NCBI GenBank assembly: GCA_964561455.1
Contig: CAZLPS010000002.1
Coordinates: 1-64,000 of the forward strand
DNA: 64,000 nt
Direction of reading: 5' to 3'
Origin: JABDGR01 sp964561455
GTDB taxonomy: Bacteria; Verrucomicrobiota; Verrucomicrobiia; Opitutales; JABDGR01
Shown here: in pieces, positions 8,243 through 16,902 of the stretch
Position numbering within the stretch: position 1 is the stretch's first letter
Layout of the letters: each line of letters starts with the position of its first letter
Made by a program: the position numbers and the translations under genes
The notes under the pieces: generated by a model
Database searches by the model: none
What the model saw: the letters and a program-made list of their open reading frames with translations, nothing else
Told to the model about the DNA's origin: nothing

Positions 8243-9340
8243 ATGAGCCTGACCATCAAACCTGCTGCTGACTGCACCTTCGACATGATCGCCCTCGGCG
8301 AAATCATGCTCCGCCTCGACCCCGGCGAGGGCCGCGTGCGCACCGCCCGCGAATTCAAGGTCTGGGAGGGCGGCGGCGAGTATAACGTGGCCCGCGGGCT
8401 CCGGCGCTGCTTTAACCTTCGCACCGCCGTGGTTACGGCTTTTGCCGACAATGATGTCGGCCGGTTGCTCGAGGATTTCATTTTGCAGGGCGGAGTGGAC
8501 ACGCGCTTCATCAAATGGGTGCCGTATGACGGGGTGGGGCGCACCGTCCGGAATGGACTGAACTTCACCGAGCGCGGTTTCGGTCTGCGCGGTGCGGTGG
8601 GAATACCTGACCGCGGCAATTCCGCCGCTTCGCAGATGAAGCCCGGGCAAATTGACTGGGATAATATTTTCGGGAAGCTCGGCGTGCGCTGGCTGCACAC
8701 CGGCGGGATTTTCGCCGCCCTTTCGGAAACCACTCCTGCGCTCGTCGAGGAGGCCGTCGTGGCCGCCAAGAAACACGGCGTCATCGTTTCCTACGATTTG
8801 AATTACCGCCCGTCGCTTTGGAAATCCATCGGCGGCAAGGCCAAGGCCCAGGAGGTTAACCGCCGCATCGCGCGCTACGTGGACGTGATGATTGGCAACG
8901 AAGAGGATTTCACCGCCTGCCTCGGCCTCGAGGTCAAGGGCTTGGATGACAAAATTTCGCACATCGAAATTGATGCGTTTAAAGGGATGATTAACAATGC
9001 CGTGAAGGAGTTCCCCAATTTCAAGGTCGCCGCCACCACCTTGCGCAACGTCAAGAGTGCCACCGTCAACGACTGGAGCGCCATTTGCTGGCACGACGGC
9101 AAATTCTTCGAATCCAACCAGTATCCCGAGTTGGAGATTCTCGACCGCGTCGGCGGCGGCGACAGTTTTGCCTCGGGCCTCGCCTACGGTTTTCTGAAGC
9201 ACAACGACGCCGCCAAGGCCGTGCAATACGGCGCGGCCCACGGCGCGCTCGCCATGACCACCCCCGGCGACACCTCCATGGCCTCACTTGATGAAGTCGA
9301 AAAAGTCATCGGCGGCGGCGGCGCGCGGGTGGTGCGGTGA
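8243..9340 (+). CDS. kdgK: PfkB-family sugar kinase, probably 2-keto-3-deoxygluconate kinase
   Basis: A 365-residue ribokinase-family enzyme. It carries the N-terminal GEIMLRLDP strand, the GGGEYNVARGL sugar-binding region and the C-terminal signature DRVGGGDSFASGLAYG with the catalytic Asp. Such kinases phosphorylate KDG to KDPG, the step that follows mannonate dehydratase in uronate catabolism; the assignment rests on context with uronate isomerase, UxaE and the SDR. It is longer than E. coli KdgK (about 310), with an insert around residues 130-145 and 240-260. The ATG at 8243 follows CTCCCCTTT; the longer frame upstream is not conserved-looking. Confidence 0.75.
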   Translation: MSLTIKPAADCTFDMIALGEIMLRLDPGEGRVRTAREFKVWEGGGEYNVARGLRRCFNLRTAVVTAFADNDVGRLLEDFILQGGVDTRFIKWVPYDGVGRTVRNGLNFTERGFGLRGAVGIPDRGNSAASQMKPGQIDWDNIFGKLGVRWLHTGGIFAALSETTPALVEEAVVAAKKHGVIVSYDLNYRPSLWKSIGGKAKAQEVNRRIARYVDVMIGNEEDFTACLGLEVKGLDDKISHIEIDAFKGMINNAVKEFPNFKVAATTLRNVKSATVNDWSAICWHDGKFFESNQYPELEILDRVGGGDSFASGLAYGFLKHNDAAKAVQYGAAHGALAMTTPGDTSMASLDEVEKVIGGGGARVVR

Positions 9341-9342
9341 TA

Positions 9343-9448
9343 TTTTCAACGCAAAGAAGCGAAATGTCCCCTTGCTCAGAAACGGCATAAAACGAGTTGT
9401 TCACAAACACAAAATCCCTTAGCGTCCTTCGATTCTTTGCGTTGAAAA
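9343..9448 (+). repeat. inverted microrepeat pair upstream of the SDR gene
   Basis: TTTTCAACGCAAAGAA at 9343-9358 is the exact reverse complement of 9433-9448. Both arms continue as 9-bp units (CAACGCAAA, GAAGCGAAA on the left; CAACGCAAA, GAATCGAAG, GACGCTAAG read from the right). The right arm ends five bases before the ATG at 9454. Confidence 0.8.
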
Positions 9449-9453
9449 ATTTT

Positions 9454-10233
9454 ATGTCCTACCTCGATACTTTATTCACCCTGCAGGGTAAAACCGCCGT
9501 CGTCATTGGCGGCACTGGCGAATTGTGCGGCGCCATGGCAGAAGGCTTTGCCGGCGCCGGCGCCTCCGTCATCCTTGTCGGGCGCAATCCGGACAAGGCG
9601 ACGGCCCGCCTCGCGAAAATTCACCACGCCCACCACGGCCGCGCCTGGTTCGAGGCCTGCGACGTAGGGTCGAAGAAGGCGTTGACCGAATTGCTTGACC
9701 GCATCGTGGCCAAGTGTGGTGGCGTGGATATTGTCGTCAACGGCGCCGGCGTGAATTCGCCCACGCCTTTCCTTGAAGTGACCGAGGAGGAATACGACCG
9801 CATTGTGAACACCAACATGAAGGCCGTCTTTCTGGCCTGTCAGGTCTTTGGACGCTATTTCATCGAAAGCGGGCGTGCCGGCAGCATTATCAACATCGGT
9901 TCGATGGCGGGCCTCAAACCCCTTTCGCGCGTCTTCACCTACTCGGCCACCAAGGCCGCCGTGCATAATCTGTCCGCCAACCTCGCCCGCGAATGGGCCG
10001 CCAAAGGCGTGCGCGTAAACACCCTCGTCCCCGGGTTTTTCCCCGCCGAGCAGAATAAAAAAGTGCTCACCCCCGAGCGGGTGGCGCAGATCATGGGCCA
10101 CACCCCCATGAAACGATTTGGCGAAGCCTCCGAACTCGTGGGCGCTTCGCTGCTCCTCGCATCCGACGCCGGGCGCTTTATCACCGGCATTGAGATGATC
10201 GTGGACGGAGGCTTCAACTGCATGGCCATCTAA
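9454..10233 (+). CDS. SDR-family oxidoreductase, probable fructuronate/mannonate oxidoreductase
   Basis: A 259-residue short-chain dehydrogenase. The dinucleotide-binding motif is GGTGELCG near residue 22. The NGAGVN strand, the catalytic Ser in NIGSMAG and the YSATK catalytic pair are all present, and the protein ends with an ITGIEMIVDGG segment. Next to uronate isomerase and a KDG-type kinase, the likely job is NAD(P)H reduction of D-fructuronate to D-mannonate, replacing the unrelated E. coli UxuB. The substrate is inferred from context. The ATG at 9454 is preferred over a TTG at 9397 because family similarity begins there. The gap to uxaC is 27 bases, so they probably form one transcript. 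Confidence 0.75.
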   Translation: MSYLDTLFTLQGKTAVVIGGTGELCGAMAEGFAGAGASVILVGRNPDKATARLAKIHHAHHGRAWFEACDVGSKKALTELLDRIVAKCGGVDIVVNGAGVNSPTPFLEVTEEEYDRIVNTNMKAVFLACQVFGRYFIESGRAGSIINIGSMAGLKPLSRVFTYSATKAAVHNLSANLAREWAAKGVRVNTLVPGFFPAEQNKKVLTPERVAQIMGHTPMKRFGEASELVGASLLLASDAGRFITGIEMIVDGGFNCMAI

Positions 10234-10260
10234 ACGCCAACGGAAAATTCCCCCTTCTCC

Positions 10261-11673
10261 ATGAGCTTCCTGCACGACAATTTTCTGCTGTCCAATGAGC
10301 TGGCGCGCACCCTTTACCACAAATACGCGGAGCCCTCGCCGATTCTCGACTACCATTGCCACCTGCCGCCCAAGGACATCGCGCAGAACCGGAAATTTAA
10401 TAATTTATTCGAGGCCTGGCTCGAGGGCGACCACTATAAATGGCGGGCCATGCGCGCCAACGGTGTTCCCGAGGAGTATATTACCGGTAAAATCGATCCG
10501 TGGGAGAAATTTCTCTGCTGGGCGAAAACCGTCCCGCACACCCTCCGCAATCCGCTATACCATTGGACGCATATTGAGCTCCGCCGCTATTTCGGCATTG
10601 AGAAGATTCTCAACGAGCAATCCGCCCGGCAAATTTGGGACGAAGCCAACGAAAAGCTCCAGTCTCCCGAATTGTCCACCCAGGGCATATTAAGGAAGTT
10701 TAACGTGGCAGCCGTGTGCACCACCGACGATCCGGTGGACTCGCTCGAATACCACAAATCCCTGGTGAGCCAGAACTGTACCACCCGCGTCTTCCCCGCC
10801 TTTCGTCCCGACAAGGCGTTTGCCGTGGACCAACCTGCGGCCTTCAACGCCTGGATCACCAAACTCGAGCAGACCAGCGGAATGGACTGCTCCAAGTTTG
10901 CCGGCTTTCTCGCCGCCCTCGACCATCGCCACGCTTTCTTTCACAGCTTCGGCTGCCGCCTCTCCGACCATGGCCTCGAAGCCATGTATTCCGGACCATG
11001 CTCGGAGATTCAGGCCGCGATGATTTACGATGCCGCCCGTTCCGGCCGTCCAGCTTCCATTGCCCACGCCCAGGCTTTTGGTTTTTGCCTGATGCTGTTC
11101 CTTGGCCGGCTCGACCACCAGCGCGGTTGGACCAAACAGCTCCACCTCGGGGCCATTCGCAACAACAACCTTTACCTGATGGACCTTCTCGGCCCGGATA
11201 CGGGCAGCGATTCCATCGGCGATTTCCCGCAGGCCCGCGCGCTGTCCACCTATCTCGGCGCGCTCGCCCAGGAGGAGCGCCTGCCCAAAACCATACTCTA
11301 CAACGTCAATCCCGCCGATAATTACGTGTTCGCCACCATGGCCGGCAATTTCCAGGGCGGCGGCATTCCGGGGAAGATTCAATTTGGCTCGGGCTGGTGG
11401 TTCCTCGATCAGATTGAGGGCATGCGGTGGCAAATCAACGCCCTGTCGAACAACGGTCTGCTCTCGCGCTTCGTGGGCATGATAACGGACTCGCGTTCGT
11501 TCCTGTCCTACCCGCGCCATGAATATTTCCGCCGCCTGCTCTGCGGCATGATCGGCGAGGACGTCGAAAGTGGCGCCCTGCCCCACGACCACGAATTGCT
11601 GGCCAATCTGGTCCGTGATGTTTGTTTTCGCAACGCGCGCAATTATTTCGGCCTGGCGCTACCGAACCACTAA
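10261..11673 (+). CDS. uxaC: uronate isomerase (glucuronate/galacturonate isomerase)
   Basis: A 470-residue amidohydrolase-fold enzyme that isomerises D-glucuronate to D-fructuronate and D-galacturonate to D-tagaturonate in the cytoplasm. The metal-binding HxH is in LDYHCHLPPKDIA (about residue 33). CTTDDPVDSLEYH, HLGAIRNNN and the C-terminal TDSRSFLSYPRHEYFRR block are typical of UxaC. The full family length is present. It lies between the SDR and xylA with short gaps, and with UxaE it would let both hexuronates enter one route. The start follows TTCCCCCTTCTCC. Confidence 0.92.
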   Translation: MSFLHDNFLLSNELARTLYHKYAEPSPILDYHCHLPPKDIAQNRKFNNLFEAWLEGDHYKWRAMRANGVPEEYITGKIDPWEKFLCWAKTVPHTLRNPLYHWTHIELRRYFGIEKILNEQSARQIWDEANEKLQSPELSTQGILRKFNVAAVCTTDDPVDSLEYHKSLVSQNCTTRVFPAFRPDKAFAVDQPAAFNAWITKLEQTSGMDCSKFAGFLAALDHRHAFFHSFGCRLSDHGLEAMYSGPCSEIQAAMIYDAARSGRPASIAHAQAFGFCLMLFLGRLDHQRGWTKQLHLGAIRNNNLYLMDLLGPDTGSDSIGDFPQARALSTYLGALAQEERLPKTILYNVNPADNYVFATMAGNFQGGGIPGKIQFGSGWWFLDQIEGMRWQINALSNNGLLSRFVGMITDSRSFLSYPRHEYFRRLLCGMIGEDVESGALPHDHELLANLVRDVCFRNARNYFGLALPNH

Positions 11674-11701
11674 CTGGCGAGAATCTACGCCGCACTCCCC
11701 C

Positions 11702-13009
11702 ATGTCCGCATTCCCCAAAATTCCGGTCATCAGCTACGAAGGCCCGAAGTCCAAAAACCCCTTTGCGTTCAAGCATTACCACGCCGCGGAGAAGGTTGCG
11801 GGCAAGTCGATGCGTGAGCACCTCCGCTTTGCCGCCGCCTACTGGCATTGCATGCGCAATGGCTTGAGCGACCCCTTTGGCGCACCCACTGCCCTCATGC
11901 CCTGGGATGATGGCACCAACTCGCTGGACAATGCGCGCCGGCGGGTCGGCGTGTTTTTCGAATTTTTGGAAAAAATCGGCATCGACTTTTACTGCTTCCA
12001 CGACCGCGATGTCGCCCCGGAGGGCGCAACCCTCGCCGATTCGCACCGCCATCTCGAGGAAATCGTCAAAACCTTGAAGGCGGAGCAAAAACGCACGAAG
12101 AAAAAACTATTGTGGGGCACCGCGTGTTTGTTTGCGCACCCGCGCTACGCGCAGGGTGCCGCGACCTCGCCCAACGCCGATGTCTTTGCCTATGCGGCCG
12201 CGCAGGTCAAAGCCGCGATTGATGCCACCCACGAACTCGGCGGCCTCGGCTACGTGTTTTGGGGCGGTCGCGAGGGTTACGCCACGCTGCTCAACACCGA
12301 TATGCGGCGGGAATTGGACAACCTGGCGCGCCTGCTGCACCTCGCCGTGGAATACAAGAAAAGCATCGGTTTCAAGGGCCAGTTCTACATCGAGCCCAAA
12401 CCGCGCGAGCCCACGACGCACCAATATGATTCGGACGCCGCCGCCTGCCTAAACTTTTTGCGCGAATATGGCCTGCTGAATGACTTCAAGCTCAACATTG
12501 AGACGAACCATGCCACCCTCGCCCAGCACACGATGCTGCATGAACTGTGCGTGGCCGCTTCTGCCAATGCGCTCGGCTCGGTTGATGCCAACCGGGGGGA
12601 TGAACTCGTTGGCTGGGACACCGACCAGTTTCCCACCGACGTCTATTTGACCACCGAAATTATGCTCGCGGTGCTCGGCATGGGTGGTTTTTCCACCGGC
12701 GGACTCAATTTTGACGCCAAACGCCGCCGGGAATCCCACGAACCCGCGGATCTGTTTCTGGCCCACATCGGGGGTATGGACGCCTTTGCCCGCGGCCTGA
12801 AGGCTGCCGTCGCCATCCGGGCCGATGGCCGGCTGGCGCGGTTCGTGCGCGAACGCTACGCGAGCTGGGACCGCGGGGTTGGCCGCAAAATCGAACGCGG
12901 CCAAATTACACTCGCCGAGTTAAACGCCTACGCGCTGCAAACCAAGGATCCGGTGCTCGCCTCCGCCCGCCAGGAAATGCTCGAAAACATCTTCAACGAG
13001 TTTATTTAG
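11702..13009 (+). CDS. xylA: xylose isomerase
   Basis: A 435-residue enzyme converting D-xylose to D-xylulose. The catalytic His and Asp sit in YCFHDRDVAPEG (about residues 97-108). The metal ligands are in the IEPKP, NIETNH and SVDANRGDELVGWDTDQFP segments. The length matches class II xylose isomerases. The ATG at 11702 is preceded by ACTCCCCC and begins the family N terminus; the upstream ATG at 11570 lies inside uxaC. It is followed by xylB after a 109-base spacer that contains an inverted nonamer repeat. The pair is a complete xylose-to-xylulose-5-phosphate module. Confidence 0.95.
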   Translation: MSAFPKIPVISYEGPKSKNPFAFKHYHAAEKVAGKSMREHLRFAAAYWHCMRNGLSDPFGAPTALMPWDDGTNSLDNARRRVGVFFEFLEKIGIDFYCFHDRDVAPEGATLADSHRHLEEIVKTLKAEQKRTKKKLLWGTACLFAHPRYAQGAATSPNADVFAYAAAQVKAAIDATHELGGLGYVFWGGREGYATLLNTDMRRELDNLARLLHLAVEYKKSIGFKGQFYIEPKPREPTTHQYDSDAAACLNFLREYGLLNDFKLNIETNHATLAQHTMLHELCVAASANALGSVDANRGDELVGWDTDQFPTDVYLTTEIMLAVLGMGGFSTGGLNFDAKRRRESHEPADLFLAHIGGMDAFARGLKAAVAIRADGRLARFVRERYASWDRGVGRKIERGQITLAELNAYALQTKDPVLASARQEMLENIFNEFI

Positions 13010-13015
13010 AGACCC

Positions 13016-13113
13016 AAGGCGACTGCGGTTCCTGAAGCGACTGAGGCGACTAATGCCCTTCAGCCCACGGGTCGATTCTCCCCTTTGTCGTCTCAATCAC
13101 TTCAGTCGCCTTT
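13016..13113 (+). repeat. inverted nonamer array between xylA and xylB
   Basis: Left units of 9 bp are GGCGACTGC, GGTTCCTGA, AGCGACTGA and GGCGACTAA (13018-13053). Read in reverse from 13113 the right arm gives GGCGACTGA, AGTGATTGA and GACGACAAA. AAGGCGACTG at 13016-13025 pairs perfectly with 13103-13112. The right arm ends six bases before the xylB ATG. Confidence 0.75.
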
Positions 13114-13118
13114 CCCCC

Positions 13119-14657
13119 ATGACCTACCTCCTTGGAATTGACGTCGGCACTTCGTCTGCCAAGACCGTGTTGATGGATGAACGGGGACGCGTGGTTTTTA
13201 CCTCCGCGCCCGCCTACGAGTTTCGCACCCCCCAGCCATTATGGGCGGAGTCCGACCCGGCGGATTGGTGGCAAGCGTCCATCGCCGCGATTAAGGAACT
13301 GTTCGCCAAATCCGGGGTTAAGCCCGGCGATATCGCCGGCGTCGGTCTCACCGGGCAAATGCATGGCTTGGTATTGCTCGGTGCGCAGGGCGACGTTTTG
13401 CGCCCTTGCATCATGTGGAACGACCAGCGCACCGCGCGGCAGTGCGCCACTTTGACCAAAAAGGTCGGCCGCGCGCGGGTCTTGCGCCTTACCGGTAATC
13501 CGATTTTGCCGGGATTCACCGCCCCGAAAATTTTGTGGGTCGCCCAAAATGAGCCGGAAATCTACCGGCGGGTCGCCAAAGTTCTCCTGCCCAAGGATTA
13601 TCTGCGTTACAAGCTCTCCGGTGAATTCTTCACCGATGTTTCCGATGCCTCCGGCATGTCGCTCCTTGACGTGGCCCGGCGCCGCTGGTCGGACGAAATG
13701 TTGCGCGCCTGCAAAGTGCCGCACTCGTGGCTGGCCGAGGTCACCGAGTCGCCGGTGGCCTCAACTAAAATTTCCGCAGCAGCGGCGAAATTGACGGGAT
13801 TGCGCGAAGGTACGCCCATCGTCGCGGGCGCCGGCGATCAGGCCGCAGGCGCCGTGGGCTGCGGGATTGTGAAAACCGGGGTAATTTCCTGCACCCTCGG
13901 CACTTCCGGCGTCGTCTTTGCCCATGCCGACAAATATTCGCCGGAGCCGCAGGGCCGCCTGCATGCGTTTTGCCATGCCGTGCCAGGCAAGTGGCATCTC
14001 ATGGGTGTGCAGCTATCCAGTGCGGGTTCGTTTCAATGGTTCAAAAGTAATTTTGGCGGCGAGGAAATGGCCCGCGAACGGGCTGGCGGCCCGAATGCCT
14101 ACGATGCTCTAACCGCGGCCGCAGCCACCGCCCCCGCCGGGTGCGAAGGCTTGATATTCCTGCCCTATCTCATGGGCGAGCGCACCCCCCATCCGGATCC
14201 GAATGCCCGGGGTGCCTTCATTGGGCTCACCTTGCGCCACGGCAAGCCGCACTTGGCCCGGGCCGTGCTCGAGGGCGTCACCTATGGCCTGCGTGATGCG
14301 GTGGAACTTATGCGCGGTCTCAGTATCACGCCAACGGAAGTCATTGCTTCCGGCGGCGGGGCGCGCAGCCCCTTCTGGCGGCAAATGTTGGCGGACAATT
14401 TTGGCGCACCCATCGCAACCGTAAGCGCCACCGAAGGCTCGGCCTATGGCGCGGCCCTCCTCGCCGGTGTCGGCGCGGGCGTCTGGACCACCGTTGAGGC
14501 CGCCTGCGCTGCAACGATCAAAGCGACCAACCGCCTGCGGCCCAGCCCGGCCGCTGCGGTTTATCGCAATTATTATTCGCATTTTCGCGCATTGTATCCT
14601 ATATTAAGGCCGGAATTCGCCGCGCTGGCGAAGACTGTGGCAAATCAACATGGATAG
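13119..14657 (+). CDS. xylB: xylulokinase
   Basis: A 512-residue FGGY-family kinase phosphorylating D-xylulose to xylulose-5-phosphate. The N-terminal phosphate loop reads GIDVGTSSAKTVL. GLTGQMHGLVLL, the MWNDQR motif and the second-domain GAGDQAAGAVG and ASGGGARSPFWRQ signatures are present. The ATG at 13119 follows CTTTCCCCC and begins the conserved core; the upstream in-frame ATG at 13053 lies in repeat DNA. The last eight bases overlap the start of the next gene, implying translational coupling. Confidence 0.93.
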   Translation: MTYLLGIDVGTSSAKTVLMDERGRVVFTSAPAYEFRTPQPLWAESDPADWWQASIAAIKELFAKSGVKPGDIAGVGLTGQMHGLVLLGAQGDVLRPCIMWNDQRTARQCATLTKKVGRARVLRLTGNPILPGFTAPKILWVAQNEPEIYRRVAKVLLPKDYLRYKLSGEFFTDVSDASGMSLLDVARRRWSDEMLRACKVPHSWLAEVTESPVASTKISAAAAKLTGLREGTPIVAGAGDQAAGAVGCGIVKTGVISCTLGTSGVVFAHADKYSPEPQGRLHAFCHAVPGKWHLMGVQLSSAGSFQWFKSNFGGEEMARERAGGPNAYDALTAAAATAPAGCEGLIFLPYLMGERTPHPDPNARGAFIGLTLRHGKPHLARAVLEGVTYGLRDAVELMRGLSITPTEVIASGGGARSPFWRQMLADNFGAPIATVSATEGSAYGAALLAGVGAGVWTTVEAACAATIKATNRLRPSPAAAVYRNYYSHFRALYPILRPEFAALAKTVANQHG

Positions 14658-15261
14658 TACGGATTCCATTCCGCCAGCCGCCCCGGACACGTTGCACGGC
14701 AACGTATCGCCCGTGTCAACTGCCGGCGGCGCCCTCCCTTCGCCCATTGGCTCGTTAAACCAGTACAAACCGGCCGAGCGCTTCTGCGCCAATGAAACCA
14801 GCATCACCGGTGCCACGGTGGACGACCCCACAGGCAGCAAAAGCCGGGTGCAAGTCGTCCGCGATCCGGACTGGGCCTCGCCCCTGCGCGGTTTTTCCCT
14901 TGCGGCGGAGGGATATGTCTTTTCGGTTTTCACTTATTGGTTTGGCTACGGGGTTCTCCTCGCCGTCGTAAGTTCGGTTTTGTCCCTGATCTTTAGGGAT
15001 ACCGTAGGTTTGGACACTCACGCGATCGCTGCGGCCGTCGTCTTTGGCCCGCTCTACGGCGGCCTGTTGGATTTCGAATTGGCTTTTTCCGCCTCGTGGG
15101 GCGCGCCGTTTGGCATCGCCATGCTGGTCGTCGAACCGTTTTTGTTTTTTCTCTTCTTTTTCTCCTCGGAATGGCGGGAACGCTTCAAGTATCTTGCGCT
15201 GATGGCCGTCTTCGTAATCGTGAAGACCGTGATTTATACGCTCGTCATAAAGGGCATCTGA
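14650..15261 (+). CDS. hypothetical membrane protein
   Basis: A 203-residue protein of unknown function. Residues 1-75 are polar and rich in Pro, Ser and Gly. About four hydrophobic segments follow (roughly 92-115, 125-140, 150-172 and 182-200) with an SEWRERFKY turn between the last two. It starts inside the 3' end of xylB (overlap 14650-14657) and is followed 21 bases later by the GlcD-like gene, so it is probably translated from the xyl transcript. No family is recognised; a membrane role tied to the flavoprotein downstream is possible but unsupported. Confidence 0.65.
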   Translation: MDSTDSIPPAAPDTLHGNVSPVSTAGGALPSPIGSLNQYKPAERFCANETSITGATVDDPTGSKSRVQVVRDPDWASPLRGFSLAAEGYVFSVFTYWFGYGVLLAVVSSVLSLIFRDTVGLDTHAIAAAVVFGPLYGGLLDFELAFSASWGAPFGIAMLVVEPFLFFLFFFSSEWRERFKYLALMAVFVIVKTVIYTLVIKGI

Positions 15262-15282
15262 TTATCTAGTAGCCGGACCATC

Positions 15283-16734
15283 ATGGTTGTTTCGCCCTCC
15301 CCATTTGCCCCGGCCACCCGCGCCCTGGCCCGGGCGCTCGGTTCCGCCCAGGTGCGCACGGACGTCGCCGCTCGTCAGGTGGCTTCGCTCGACAATCTGC
15401 GGCTTTCGTTCCTGCCGACTGCGGTGATTTTTCCCAAGGACGATGCGGCCATCGCCACGGTCCTGCGCCTGGCCAATGACCATCGCGTACCCGTGACTCC
15501 GCGCGGCGCCGGAAGTTCAACCACCGGCTCGGCCTGCCCGGTGCGCGGTGGCTGGGTGCTCGATATGTCGCGCTGGAACAAGATACACATTGATTCCCTG
15601 GCGGGCCTGGCGCATGTCGGCGCCGGTGCGGTAACCGCCGCGATTGATGCCGCCGCCGCGAAGGATGGTCTTTTTTATCCGCCGGACCCGTCGTCGCTCC
15701 ATTATTGCACGATCGGCGGAAATCTCGCCCTTAACGCTGGCGGCCTGCGCGGCGCGAAATACGGCGTGACGCGCGATTATGTCTTGGCCCTCGAAGGTTT
15801 TTTGCCCACCGGCGAAAAAGTCCGCTGGGGCGCTCCGTTGCGCAAGTTTGCCTCCGGTTACAACCTGCGCGACCTGTGGATTGGCGGCGGCGGCACGCTC
15901 GGCGTCATCACGGGCGCAACGCTCCGGCTCGTTCCCCGTCCGGCCGCCCGGCACACCCTGCTGGCGGCATTTGTGAGCGAATCAGCCGCGCTGCGAGCGG
16001 TGCTGGCCATCATGCGCGCGCGGCTGGTGCCTTCGATCTGTGAGTTTTTGGACCGCCCGACTGTCCTTTGCACCGAGCGCAAATGGGGCCGGCCAGTTTT
16101 TACCAAAATGCCCGGCGCGTCGCTGCTTCTGCTGGAAGTGGATGGGTCGGTCACCGAAGTCGCAGCCCAACGGGGCGCCTTGATCAAGCTCTTGCGTTCC
16201 GGGGGCGCGAAAGCTTTACGTGACACCGGCGATCCGGTTGAGGCGGAAAAGCTCTGGCAGGTGCGCCGTACCTGCTCCCAGGCCATGTTCCAGATGGGCG
16301 ACGCCAAGCTCAATGAGGACGTCGTCGTGCCGCCGCGCGCCTATCTCCCGCTCCTAAAATACACCCGCGAACTCGCCCGTTCCACCGGCCTCGCCACGCC
16401 CACCTACGGACACGTCATGGACGGCAATTTTCACGTCCACCTGATGTATCACCGCGCCAACCCGCGCGAATGTCGCAGGGCGGAAAAAGGCGTCGCCGCG
16501 CTCATGAAAAAGGTCATCGCCCTCGGCGGCGCCGTCACCGGTGAACACGGTATTGGCCTCGCAAAAACCCCTTTTCTCCGCCTCCAGCATTCAGCAGCGG
16601 AAATCGGCGCCATGCTCGCCATCAAAAAAGCCCTCGACCCCCGCGGCATCCTTCACCCCGGCCAAATTTTCGACCCCGTGTCCGTCTGGAAATACCCGCA
16701 TGTGAAAGTGAAATTGCCCTGGGACAAGGACTGA
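15283..16734 (+). CDS. FAD-binding oxidoreductase, glycolate oxidase GlcD type
   Basis: A 483-residue flavoprotein of the FAD_binding_4 plus FAD-oxidase_C architecture. The FAD site includes TPRGAGSSTTGSACPV (about residue 69) and the NLALNAGGLRGAKYGVTRDYV segment. The C-terminal substrate and flavin elements are HVMDGNFHVHL and TGEHGIGLAKTPFL. The family oxidises D-2-hydroxy acids such as glycolate or D-lactate and passes electrons to quinone or a partner subunit. No GlcE or GlcF follows, so the electron acceptor is unknown. Its position after xylB suggests use of a sugar-derived hydroxy acid. Confidence 0.85.
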   Translation: MVVSPSPFAPATRALARALGSAQVRTDVAARQVASLDNLRLSFLPTAVIFPKDDAAIATVLRLANDHRVPVTPRGAGSSTTGSACPVRGGWVLDMSRWNKIHIDSLAGLAHVGAGAVTAAIDAAAAKDGLFYPPDPSSLHYCTIGGNLALNAGGLRGAKYGVTRDYVLALEGFLPTGEKVRWGAPLRKFASGYNLRDLWIGGGGTLGVITGATLRLVPRPAARHTLLAAFVSESAALRAVLAIMRARLVPSICEFLDRPTVLCTERKWGRPVFTKMPGASLLLLEVDGSVTEVAAQRGALIKLLRSGGAKALRDTGDPVEAEKLWQVRRTCSQAMFQMGDAKLNEDVVVPPRAYLPLLKYTRELARSTGLATPTYGHVMDGNFHVHLMYHRANPRECRRAEKGVAALMKKVIALGGAVTGEHGIGLAKTPFLRLQHSAAEIGAMLAIKKALDPRGILHPGQIFDPVSVWKYPHVKVKLPWDKD

Positions 16735-16743
16735 ACGCGAAAG

Positions 16744-16852
16744 TTTTAAATTTTAAATTACGAATTTTGAAACGGGCCATGCCCTGGACCATTTTGGCAA
16801 CCAGCCGCCCGCCGCTGTTTCGTAATTTGTAATTCAAAATTCGAATTTTCAG
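16744..16852 (+). repeat. inverted AT-rich heptamer array upstream of the first ECF sigma gene
   Basis: Left heptamers TTTTAAA, TTTTAAA, TTACGAA and TTTTGAA (16744-16771) are mirrored by a right arm at 16817-16852. Read in reverse that arm gives TTCGAAT, TTTGAAT, TACAAAT and TACGAAA. A GC-rich loop of about 43 bases separates them. The base composition is sharply lower in GC than the flanking genes. Confidence 0.65.
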
Positions 16853-16902
16853 TTTGTTTGTTGGATTTTCGCGTTGGTGGCGTCTTATTTATAAACCCTG
16901 CC

